NCBI GenBank assembly: GCA_030512335.1
Contig: JAULSU010000005.1
Location: forward strand, 1,178,001 to 1,242,000
Direction of reading: 5' to 3'
Source: Immersiella caudata
Lineage: Eukaryota; Ascomycota; Sordariomycetes; Sordariales; Lasiosphaeriaceae
Length of the DNA stretch: 64,000 nucleotides
Both the position numbers and the translations under genes were made by a program. The notes under the pieces were generated by a model. That model ran no database searches, was not told where the DNA came from, and worked only from the letters and a program-made list of their open reading frames with translations. Positions 52,715 through 62,147 of this stretch are shown piece after piece (the first letter of the stretch is position 1; the number at the start of each line of letters is the position of its first letter).

Positions 52715-52831
52715 TAGCCCATGTGGGATTCGAACCCACGACCTCTCGCTAAAACAACCCTTGTGAATAAGCCTGGATTATTCACAAAGGATGACGCAGA
52801 ACGAGCGCGCTGACCCCTGCGCCAACGGACC
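52715..52831 (-). tRNA. tRNA-like unit inside the chromovirus
   Basis: On the minus strand all four tRNA arms can be drawn: acceptor GGTCCGT with ATGGGCT (all seven pair, three as G-U), D-arm GCGC/GCGC with a good A box (TGGCGCAGGGG), anticodon stem CTCGT/GCGAG, and T-arm GTGGG/CCCAC around TTCGAAT, a perfect B box. The anticodon loop is broken by a 40-odd-nt insert that forms its own hairpin (TTGTGAATAA with TTATTCACAA). Position 33 reads C instead of the universal U, so a normal mature tRNA is doubtful; the formal anticodon would be TGC. The same unit is still legible in the decayed copy at about 54553-54668. It sits between pol and the antisense ORF. Confidence 0.5.
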
Positions 52832-52956
52832 ATTTCATTGTTGGAACTCACCTTCGTTACCATAACCCTTAGCCCTGGTAGCTGGCCTACCTTCCCCAGA
52901 GTGGATCTGGACGACTGTCAACACCGAACCGAAGCTAAAAGAAGCGACAACCTACC

Positions 52957-53487
52957 TTAGGAAGTAGTTGCCGCCGGTAGCGGCGACCCCGCAGCTGTGT
53001 CACCATTCAAGAAGGCACCCCAGTCGAACGACTCGACCATCGCCTCGGGGGAGAAACCAGTCCGCGCCTCTTCAGCCTCCAAGGACTGGATCACTTCCAG
53101 ATCCTTGCCAAACGCAGCATGAGCCTTGTCATCGATCACCTTCAGTTGTCGCTCGAGTCGCTGCGCCTTGGAAAGAGCAGCGGCTAGAGATCTCTGAGCA
53201 GCAGTTATTTCGTCCGACGCCTCGCTCCGGGCCTTATCCAATTTCTCCTTTTGAGAAATCAGTTTCTGCCAAAAATCCGCACTGTTCCCAAAGGCGTCGC
53301 AGTAGACGTTCGCGGATCGGCAAGCGGAGCAGGAATCGGAGTCGGATGACGCAAGGCACTTGCGCTGGGATTGTTTGCACCGAGTGCAGGGAGACATCTC
53401 TCGGCCGAACACAGAAATACGGGCTGCAAGGTCCTTACGACGATCGGTAGAAGAAGGCCTACACTTGTCAATACGGTAACGAGGCAT
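52957..53487 (-). CDS. Antisense Zn2Cys6 / coiled-coil protein of the chromovirus
   Basis: 176 residues encoded opposite to gag and pol, between the tRNA-like unit and the 3' LTR. Six cysteines at 34, 37, 44, 53, 56 and 63 (CTRCKQSQRKC, then CSACRSANVYC) have exactly the C-x2-C-x6-C-x8-C-x2-C-x6-C spacing of the fungal binuclear zinc cluster (Gal4 type). A charged helical segment at about 74-135, rich in Lys, Glu, Ala and Gln, looks like a coiled coil for dimerisation, the usual Gal4-type layout. The tail is acidic with aromatic residues (MVESFDWGAFLNGD), reminiscent of an activation patch. The ATG at 53487 lies 73 bp from the 3' LTR, so antisense transcription from the LTR could express it. 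A role in regulating the element or host is inference. Confidence 0.7.
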   Translation of the reverse strand: MPRYRIDKCRPSSTDRRKDLAARISVFGREMSPCTRCKQSQRKCLASSDSDSCSACRSANVYCDAFGNSADFWQKLISQKEKLDKARSEASDEITAAQRSLAAALSKAQRLERQLKVIDDKAHAAFGKDLEVIQSLEAEEARTGFSPEAMVESFDWGAFLNGDTAAGSPLPAATTS

Positions 53488-53531
53488 GGCGAAATCGTTG
53501 GAAGGAAGAACTTACGGTCGCAATTCTTTGT

Positions 53532-53556
53532 GGAAAAAGAAACTAAAGAGGGGGGA
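53532..53556 (+). promoter_or_regulatory. Polypurine tract
   Basis: Nearly uninterrupted A/G run ending GAGGGGGGA a few bases before the 3' LTR, the expected primer site for plus-strand DNA synthesis. Confidence 0.75.
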
Positions 53557-53559
53557 TCG

Positions 53560-54049
53560 TGTGACGACCTGCGGGCCACCCTTGTGGCCGGAACGGACCG
53601 ACGTGTCCCCGCAGGCGCCACAGTACAGGGCACCGTGTAGCAACCACTTAACACTGTGTGATCTGTGCCAAGGAATCCGCTCTGTCACAGATCAAGCAGA
53701 GACCCACAGAGCACTTGCTCTGTGATCTGTAAACACCAAGGGACGGAGCAACAGATCAAGGTACAAGTTACATCTCCATTAGTTAGTATAGATAGCCATC
53801 ATCGTACCCACGATGGTGTGAGGAACCTTCTGTTCCTCACGCAAGTATTCGCTCGTCAATTGAACTACCTTCGATTGTGTCCTACTGCACCAACACTTGG
53901 AGTGTTGCTCTGTCTTATAGTGACATACGACCATCCTTGACCAGTGAACCCCCGTCTGTAAGGACTTGCCTCTGCACTACTCCTCTCTGCCCACCCATTC
54001 TATCTAACGACCCTGCCGACCGCCTGTCGACAGGCCAGAGGTCGTAACA
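53560..54049 (+). repeat. 3' LTR (490 bp)
   Basis: Same length and, base by base as read, the same sequence as 45599-46088, starting TGTGACGACC and ending GGTCGTAACA. Followed by ATACC, which belongs to the decayed older copy. Confidence 0.95.
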
Positions 54050-55998
54050 ATACCTAATAGCTAAGCTGTAAACTTAACTTTAAGAAATTCAGACCGTTCC
54101 TTATTAAAAGGAAGATCACTACCTCTAATTATAAACTCGACTTACCCACCTCTATAAAGGTACAGACTAAGGTTTTTTATATTTCTCTCCTTAAGCCAGC
54201 ACTAAGGAACGTCCTGCTTAAGAAGAAGATTAAAGTACACGCTGATAAAGAAGACTTTAATGTCGAAGAAATCCTGGATTTATAATATCGTAAAGACAAA
54301 CTTTATTATCTTATTAGATGGTTAGATTACAGCCCCAAGTCAAACTCTTAAAAGCCAGTCGATAATCTCTCCTGCCCTGAACTAATTAAGAAATTCCACT
54401 GTAAAAATCCAGATCGACCATAACTAGTAAAAAGACACCACCCTTAGAGGACCACGGTGTAAAGGGCATTATAATAGTACTGTTAGCTATGTAAAAAAGA
54501 ACTGTTTAACTTACAGTTTCACCTGGTAGGAGAAACAGTAAGTTAAGGGTAGTAGCCTATATGGGATTTAAACCCATGACCTCTTATTAAACAACCCTTG
54601 TAAATAAGCCTGGATTATTTACAAAGGATAACGCAGAATAAGTGTGCTAATTACTACGTTAACGGACTATTTTATTATTAAAACTCACCTTTATTACTAT
54701 AACCCTTAACCTTAATAGCCGGCCTACCTTCCCCAGAATAGATCTGAACGACTGTTAACACCGAACTGAAGCTAAAGGAAGCGATAACTTACCTTAGGAA
54801 GTGGTTACCACCGGTAGTGGTAACCCCGCAGCTATATCACCATTTAAGAAGGCACCCTAGTTAAACGACTTAACTATTACCTCTGGGGAGAAACCAGTCC
54901 GCACCTCCTTAGCCTTTAAGGACTAAATCACTTCCAGATCCTTACTAAACGCAGTATAAGCCTTATTATTAATCACCTTTAGTTATCGCTTAAGTTACTG
55001 CGCCTTAAAAAGAGTAGCGGCTAAAGATCTCTAAGCAGCAGTTATTTCGTCCGACGCCTTGCTCCAGGCCTTATCCAATTTCTCCTTTTAAGAAATCAAT
55101 TTCTGCTAAAAATCCGCACTATTCCTAAAGGTGTTACAGTAAACGTTTACAGATTAGTAAACAGAGTAAGAATCAGAGTTAGATAACGTAAGGCACTTAC
55201 ACTGGGATTATTTACACCGAGTGTAGGGAGACATCTCTCAGCCGAACACAGAAATACAGGCTGTAAGGTCCTTACGACGATCGGTAGAAGAAAGCCTACA
55301 CTTATTAATACAGTAACGAGGCATGGCGAAGTTGTTAGAAAGAGGAACTTACAGTTGTAATTCTTTATAGAAAAAGAAACTAAAGAGGGGGATTGTGTGA
55401 CGACCTGCGGGCCACCCTTGTGGCTGGAACAGACCAACGTGTCCCCGCAGGCGCCACAGTACAAGGTACCGTGTGGTAACTACTTAACACTGTGTGATCT
55501 GTGCCAACGTGTGACAACCTGCGGGCCACCCTTATGGCCGGAACGGACCGACATGTCCCCGCAGGCGCCACAGTACAAGGTACCATGTGGTAACTACTTA
55601 ACACTGTGTGATCTGTACCAAGGAATCCGCTCTGTCACAGAGCAAGCGCAGGCCCACAGAGCACTTACTCTGTGATCTGTAAACACTAAAGGACGGAGTA
55701 ACAGATTAAGGTATAAGTTACATCCCCACTAGTAGTATAGATAGCTATTATCGTACCCACGATAGTGTGAGGAACCTTCTGTTCCTCACGCAAGTATTTG
55801 CTTGTCAATTAAACCACCTTTGATTATGTCCTACTACACTAACACTTGGAGTGTTGCTCTGTCTTATAGTGACATACGACCATTGTTGACCAGTGAACCC
55901 CCGTCTGTAAGGACTTGCCTCTGCACTACTCCTCTCTACTCAACCATCCTATCTAGCGACCCTGCCGACCGTCTGTCGACAGGCCAGAGGTCGTAACA
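54050..55998 (+). mobile_element. Decayed 3' part of an older chromovirus copy
   Basis: Aligns with 52210-54049 of the intact element: end of integrase/chromodomain, tRNA-like unit (about 54553-54668), antisense Zn2Cys6 region (about 54800-55325), polypurine tract and LTR. Differences are overwhelmingly C-to-T and G-to-A, with stops in every coding part, the pattern of repeat-induced point mutation. The 5' portion is absent. The LTR part is much less mutated than the internal part. Confidence 0.88.
55396..55998 (+). repeat. LTR of the older copy with internal partial duplication
   Basis: The first 114 bp of the LTR (55396-55509) are followed by a second start TGTGACAACC at 55510 and a full-length LTR to 55998, giving 603 bp instead of 490. 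The break follows TGTGCCAACG. Confidence 0.85.
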
Positions 55999-56587
55999 AT
56001 TAAGTTAAAGCTTCACTTTTTTAAAGAACATATAATATAATTATTATCCCTTAGCTTTATCTTGTAAGTTTAGCTTATTTATCTAACTTTTTTTCTGTTT
56101 CATACTTCTATTTCCTGTGTAGCCTACCAGAAATCTAACGGCAGCGCTCTTGTATGTCAGTAAAGAGAATGTTTATTCGCACTATAAAAAGAGTCTCTCA
56201 TAAACCCCTGACCTGGCATCACACTGCAGGCTCCAAAATTAGTGTTTAAGCTCAGCAGCCCTGTATTTGCTGGCTTTCCGCGCACCACACTCAGCAAGGA
56301 TGGCGTTGTTCGCGACGTTGGTCTTCGTCAGGAAGACTCCGGATTATGCCATGTCTGCTCCTCCGATTGTGTCAGTGTTCAGAGCCCTACACCTTTTGAT
56401 TACTTCCGCATAACTAGCTTCGCTGTGCTAGCTCGTGTATTTTGCCATTTGTCAAATCATAGGATTGCCTGATATGATATAATCTTAGGCGCTAACCCTG
56501 ACCTGAATGCTGCGAATAGCCCAGACGCGAAACAAGCCTACTCGGGCACCACCCTTGAAAATCCTTACTAGACGAAAATTATAGCAG
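55999..56587. other. AT-rich transposon-border DNA
   Basis: 589 bp. The first 100 bp are strongly AT-rich. A part near 56250-56470 reads on either strand as short protein-like stretches (for example TKTNVANNAILAECGARK on the minus strand) but with stops; probably another degraded repeat. I cannot name it. Confidence 0.35.
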
Positions 56588-58971
56588 CTAACCGTTGAAC
56601 CCACTAAGCTGCCGCCGGCCATCCATCGTAGGGCTAAAGTGGTTCTTTAGAGTCTCCCATGTCCACACTGTCATCACAGCTAATTCCCGAATGGCTCGCT
56701 TGACCCTGCGTATATGCCGAAAATACCAAACGAATGCCAGAGACACAAGATATGTCAAGAGCGGAATCACAATCATCGTCGTCTTGAAGCCCTTCGGGAC
56801 ACCAACCAGACCATTGTCTCCTGGGTTGTTCAGAGATGGCAAGGCGAAGAATGTCTAAAGCGATTGGGCCCATATCAGCTTCACTGGAAATTGACTCAGA
56901 ATAGCCGAAGGACAAGATCGGCTTACAGCAAGGAAGCCCAGCGGTGTATAAAGGACCGTGACGACCGTGAATATGTAAACTGCTCGGTTGAGTTCTATCC
57001 CTTTGGATGCTTCGCGAAGGGACGTGGCGTTGAAAACCTGAGCAAAGGGTTAGAAACTTTACTGCTGAGAATGGGGAATTACATTTCCACTTGCACCATC
57101 TCTCAAGCTCTTTATCTCTTCCGTCTTGTTCGTGAGGCGCGTCATCAATTCCTCAAAACGTGCTCTAATATGTCGATCAACAACCGCCCAATTTTCTTCA
57201 AGAGCAACGAGGTCAGCTGGGCTGAAGAGCTTTTCGGGCTGGGCGTCATGTTTCCATTGCTCTAGCAATGCCTCCCAAGTCTTCAATGTGTCTCTTGCCC
57301 AGTCGCTGCTCACCCTTAGTGTCTCGAGAACAGTGAAGTAAACGCCTGAGCGCTCGAATGAGTCGTCAAACATGAGAGCAGACCATTTCTCTTCGTTCAG
57401 GCTATTTTCAAGCTGTGCAATGTTAATGAGACTACAATGCAGGTTCTTATTACGTGGGGTCGGATTGTTACCTGGACTGAAACCGTCGAATCAATGACGT
57501 CGAGCGCGTCGGACCAACCCGCCTCCCAAATCTTAAATCCTGAAAGCACGACGCTGAGAAATTGAGCCACACCAGCTGCTCTCCCACAGGGAACGATGCC
57601 ATGTAAAGTCCACGTCTGTTTCGTCGGAAACGCAGAAAGGAGCTCGCGTGTGCCCATGCCAAAGAAGGGATAGGAGGTATCGAGAAGCCCCAGAATGGTG
57701 TAAGGAGCATCGTGAGTGAGAGGTAAAACTAGAGAGAATGAAGAAACGGTTTCGATGAGGATTTTATCGCCCCATGGTGCTCTGATACGAACACGCTCCC
57801 TCTTGAGAGCAAGCCCTGTATCCGCAGCTAGTGTTGGTAAAATCGACATGAAATGCCGCAAGTGTATTTCAAGCATGAGAACCGGCGGTTCCGACCGGGG
57901 AACACTACCTATAGTCTCATCAACGGGTATCTGGCGTTCTCTTCGAGGCAAGCAAATGCATGCAGAGGCAGCGGGTCGACTGGTGGAATGCGCCATAAAG
58001 TTCATGATGAACTCGTCATAGGCTCCGTTGCGACGGTGATGACTGAGCCAATCCGGCAATCCATCTCTAGGCTTGAAGTAGTTTGCCAGCAAACTAGATA
58101 CGAATGCCACAGAGAAAGAATCGAGAGACATCCTGCGATTATATTTTCTCCAGCCGGTAACAGTGTCCCTCTCTTGTTGAGAGGCAGTGGCGTTGGAAAA
58201 CTCGTAACCGCCATCCGGGCCCTTGTGAAGCGCTTCAAAGGGAGTCAAAAGCCTAAACAGTCGACAAGCGGATCAGCGCAGCCCCTCCGCCAAATGCTTA
58301 TTCCCGACAACGTACCAGATTTTTCCATGTGCTGCCTGCTCTGTTTCGAAGTTGCATAACTCCATCATGGGAATTCCACCCGCGCGAATACCGGAATGAG
58401 CCCCAACCGCAGACACCCTCCTCGCGGATAGGGGCTGACCACTGGGGTAACCATCCGCAGCTGGCTTCAGGTAAGCCAGTCCTAGCAGCCAGTGGAGATA
58501 TAGTATATCATTGCCAACATTTTTCACAAGAGTACGGGTCAGCTTATTGTCCCAAATGAACATCGGGGCCGCTTGGGAATCGACTCGGAGTTCGCCCAGT
58601 CCTGCTGCCAGCCGCTCAGGTAAAGAATGTAACGATTCCCGGGGCCATGTATCTGAAAGCCAAGAAACCCATGAACTCGCCTCTGCTCCGCGCTCAAGTA
58701 ATCTCCAAGGGACGCGGAGATAGGAGATCCGAGTTGCGTCGGGAACCATTTGTGTGAATATCTCTTCCACCGTTGGCTCGCTGCTGCCTGCTGAAATTTG
58801 GAAGGAAGCGCCGGCAACCAGATCGATCGCTTCAGTTGTTGGCTGATGAGCGGGATTTTCTGAGGGGGTCGCCAACAGAGCGTTGAGCTCAGTCAAGTTT
58901 TCTGCTAGGCTCTGCAGAACCGCTTGTAGCCGGGGACCAAGCAGAGCAGCTGGGGGCGTTGCTTGAGGCAT
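56588..58971 (-). pseudogene. CorA-like membrane protein pseudogene
   Basis: Minus-strand exons from about 58971 to 57472, then 57412 onward to 56588 across two more short introns, give a fungal CorA-like protein: a long soluble N-terminal part, a helical bundle (LENSLNEEKWSALMFDDSF, then WALLEQ-type helices), NATSLREASKGIELNRAVYI before the first membrane helix (FTVVTVLYTPLGFLA) and a second helix (MIVIPLLTYLVSLAFVWYF), the layout of CorA-type channels. An in-frame TGA at 58275-58273 interrupts HLAEGLR and SACRLFRLL; a CGA codon would explain it and no intron can remove it. An alternative start is the ATG further up, near 59097. The frame is otherwise intact, so this may be a young null allele or a sequencing difference. 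Confidence 0.75.
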
Positions 58972-59239
58972 GTTCCGGAGACTTGTGATGGGAGTATACA
59001 TACACCACCGAAACCAATGTCGTGTTTGGTGGTCGTGATGATAGATAAGCTTTGGAGAAGCGGGGAAAGTCAAGCCCCCGCAGCTCAGCCCAGCCATTTG
59101 GGTGTGGGGGTGGTGTCAGAAAAGAAGTGGCTCCAGCCAAAGGCTAGAATGCGTACAGTTTGGGGTTAAAAGTATCCGAGCACCCCGCATCAATTAAACA
59201 CGAACGTGATACGAAAAAAACATCCACGATCTTCCAACC

Positions 59240-59474
59240 TGTCAGAAAGAAAGGGGTTCAGGGGGCCCTGGGCTTCCGGTCAGCGAAGCTGACTGGATGC
59301 CTGGCACCGCCTGAACGCCAGTCAGCCTCAGCCATGGTGTTGACGAAGCTGAATCCTACGAAGTGGTCTATAAAGAAGGAGGTTCTGGCTGAAAGCCAGA
59401 ACCTCCACAAGCAATAGAATCAAGCAATTGCTACCCATCGTTTCCACCAATTCCACGGTGCAGTGTTTCTGACA
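59240..59474 (-). mobile_element. Short non-autonomous inverted-repeat element, copy B
   Basis: 235 bp bounded by TGTCAGAAA and TTTCTGACA. In reverse orientation it aligns throughout with copy A at 44593-44832. It contains a strong hairpin (GGTTCTGGCT with AGCCAGAACC) and a second one (GTCAGC-GAA-GCTGAC). No coding capacity. Confidence 0.65.
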
Positions 59475-59603
59475 CCTATGCAGATCATGTCCGGGTGTGG
59501 GGCGGTCCGTGTGTTGGGTCGCCTCTTCTAAGCATGTAGTTAAATGAGCTGTGTCGCCCTTCTTTCTTTCTAGCATTCCAGCGTCTCGCCAGACAAACAG
59601 ACC

Positions 59604-61180
59604 ATGTCGGCGCGCCATCGACTCCCCAAGACGCCCCGCGTCGGCATTGCGGCCCTGGCCACCATGCTGGCATGCGCGGTAAGCTCGGCCTTCTTGGTCT
59701 AATTACACTTCACACGGCGACACGGTTGCATCCTGGCGCATGCAGCCCACCGTGCTCCTCGCCATCGTCTCGGCAGTCTCCAACGTCGCATCCAATGCGG
59801 CGATAGCCAGCGCCGTTGCAATCCAGTTCTGGCTGTACGTGCACTGGTCCGCGGGCGGCATCATGCTCTCGCACTGCACCACATCTGGATTCACAGCGTT
59901 GGCCTGGAGCTCAAATCGGCTGTTGGCGCAGGCGAACCAGCGAGGCGCGTGGCTGTTTTTGGCGCTGGTGGCCAACACAATGCAGTTCGTCGCAGGGCCG
60001 CTCCTCCAACAGTCGACGCACCGCGCCATCGAGGATCGCACAAGCGACGAGTTCGTGCTCGATTTGGCGCCCACCAACCCGGACGGTTGGTTTGGGACTA
60101 CTGGCAATGCTAGCGCCAAGATTCCGGCGATATAGCAGCAATGGTTGCGCAACGAATCCATCTCGACAAGCGGGCGAGATGACGGGTCGAGGTACTCATG
60201 CAACGGCACCTGCCGCGCTTGTGTGCCGGGCGCCGGTTTCCGCTACCGGTGCTGGTCTTTGTCGCCGCAGACGCTGGAGATGGCAACAAACACAACCAAC
60301 GGCGCCTCCGGGTTTTTAGTGAAACCCACCGTTGATGTACCGCAGGATGGTAGTAATACCACTTCGCCTCCTCGTTACCTTCGCTTGCGCACGGTATATC
60401 TTTCCGAGGTAAACGAATCGACGTGCATCGGAACCATTGCTGAGGACAACTGCGAGCTGCGAGCGGCTACGGTCGGGTACCCAATCACAATCGAGGATCA
60501 CACCGTCTACTTGCGACGCCAAAGTGTTCCCGGGGCATTTGGGGTGCCTACCGACGGTGTGGTCTCGTCTTCTACGTCTCCGGGAGACGCAGCAGCAGCA
60601 ATCACCCGCTTATACTTCTTTCAGACGATGCACCTATCTGACAATGCTAGCAAAGTGTACAGTCCTCACTTTCGGAAGACGACATATGTAGCGCAGGGGA
60701 CGATCGCAGACCTCTCTTCCGTCGGGTTCGATGTAAACGGGTGCAGGCTCTAGTTTAAAAGCCCGACTGAGCATATCTTTGACAACAATGTACGAATTCA
60801 TGTTTCGGTCGGCGCTGCACGTGGGCAGCGGAACGAACGCGACAAGGGGTCTTGTCACGGCGCCGGATATCGTAATTTGAGCAAATTGGCGGTTTGTAGG
60901 GCCTGGCATGGCTGCTTTGGCATGCGGGCTGGCATCTGCCGCTGTCTTGATGTGGGGTTGGTGGAGGCTGGGCTGGTCGGTTACGCTGAGCCCGCTGGAG
61001 ACGGCGAGAGCGCCTGTGGCGCCTGTATTGTCGCAGGTCGTGGGGCGGGGTGCCGATATCGATGAGATTTTGGTCGAGGTTTCGGGCATGGCTGTTCCTC
61101 GTGGAAACGCTCTAGCGGAGAGTCTGGAGCCAAGGGGCAAAAGCTGCGTAGAGTCAACTTGCGGAGCATCTTCGCGCCCG
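59604..61180 (+). pseudogene. Broken polytopic membrane-protein gene
   Basis: Exon 59604-59678 and an exon from 59746 (67-nt intron) give an N-terminus with hydrophobic helices (PTVLLAIVSAVSNVASNAAI and WLFLALVANTMQFVAG). A TAG at 60133-60135 interrupts the frame, which continues without shift into a Cys-containing extracellular-type region (YSCNGTCRACVPGAGFRYRC) and RLRTVYLSEVNESTC. A second TAG at 60751-60753 is followed by a frame change; the next frame has MYEFMFRSALHVGSGTNATRG, a TGA at 60878-60880 and a last helix (MAALACGLASAAVLMWGWW). The three stops fit CAG-to-TAG or CGA-to-TGA changes. I recognise the general class of large fungal membrane proteins but no named family. Confidence 0.6.
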
Positions 61181-61220
61181 TAGCAAGCTGGAAGTCAGCG
61201 CCAATACTTGACCATGTACG

Positions 61221-61607
61221 ATGCTTATGGGGACCTCGGACGGATTCATGCGGACGCAAGCCATGCTGGGAACTGCTCTGCTCGTCGTGATCCTGACGTC
61301 GATCATATCCCAGTTTACATCGACCTTACTCGTCACCGACTTGGGTGCCGAAGCCGAAGTTACCTCGTTCAGGGAGATGATACTACCGCGACGATCGACC
61401 GGCGCAATCTTGGTGTTAGTCGTGGTGAGGGTTCATAATCTGGCGGCTGCGGTGGTGTTGGTGATGTTTTTACCAAGGGGTTCTAGGAGGGGAGAACGGA
61501 AAGTGGGCAACCTGTGGCAGGGTTTCGGGCGGGCTGCGGAAGGAGATTTGGCGGAGTTTGCGGTGAATGCGTCGGGGGCGTTGGATAAAGAGATGAAGGG
61601 GCTTTGA
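61221..61607 (+). pseudogene. Membrane-protein gene fragment
   Basis: A 128-codon open stretch with two hydrophobic helices (MLGTALLVVILTSIISQFTS and ILVLVVVRVHNLAAAVVLVM). It may be the 3' end of the broken gene just upstream or a fragment of a relative. No ATG context or splice structure makes it a convincing independent gene. Confidence 0.35.
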
Positions 61608-62147
61608 AAGGGGAATGGGAAGGAGGCAAGGGCTGAGTTGGTTGGTTGGGGGGGGGGGGGGGGGAGGAAGTCGAGGTTGAGGAGGGAGGCACAAAGTGGG
61701 GGAGAGTGGGGGACGAGAACGCCAAGTTGGCGCTAGTGCTTGTGTTACCCGAAACTCGTGGGTTGACCTGGTGGTTGAGGAGGAAGGCGCGATTTGGAAG
61801 GAGGTGGACAGAGACGGAGGGTCTGTTGAGACAGTCCGATGTCCTGCCTCGGCGTGCACGCCTCCCATTCTATGGCCGTTAATCTTAATAACGTCAAAAG
61901 CGAATTACAAAGGGCCAAATCCAGTCGGTGAAGGTGGCGGGGGTGTTCGCAAGAAGGAAATCCGGGGTCAAAAAGGTCTGCCCAATCAGCGCCCGCGGGA
62001 ACTACCCGCACCGTCTGATTGGACAATCATGGGGGACCCGGGCGCCGATTTCCCGTATTCCTGCCAATATAGCAGTGGCAAGGATTCCTCCTCAGCTCCC
62101 AAGCCGTTGGGCCCTCGTTTACTCCCTCAACACGCGAGTTTACAATC
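61608..62147. promoter_or_regulatory. Upstream region of AT-hook/bZIP gene, G17 run
   Basis: 540 bp. It contains an uninterrupted run of 17 G at 61648-61664 followed by purine-rich sequence. The last 100 bp are probably the promoter and leader of the bZIP gene. Confidence 0.4.

Larger units (their letters stand above)
45599..54049 (+). mobile_element. Ty3/gypsy chromovirus, full length, with extra antisense genes
   Basis: An 8,451-bp LTR retrotransposon with two 490-bp LTRs that look identical by eye, intact gag and pol, and therefore probably a recent insertion. The order is 5' LTR, self-complementary primer site, gag, pol (protease, RT, RNase H, integrase, chromodomain), then on the minus strand a tRNA-like unit and a Zn2Cys6 ORF, a polypurine tract and the 3' LTR. 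The left flank ends GTTACT inside a Fot1 transposase and the right flank begins ATACC inside an old copy of this same element; they do not form a target-site duplication. The old copy next door shows heavy C-to-T/G-to-A decay while this one does not. Confidence 0.92.

Noticed and set aside
58240..58290. An intron removing the TGA in the CorA-like gene
   Set aside because: No acceptable GT donor precedes the stop in the right phase, and reading straight through gives family-like sequence on both sides.
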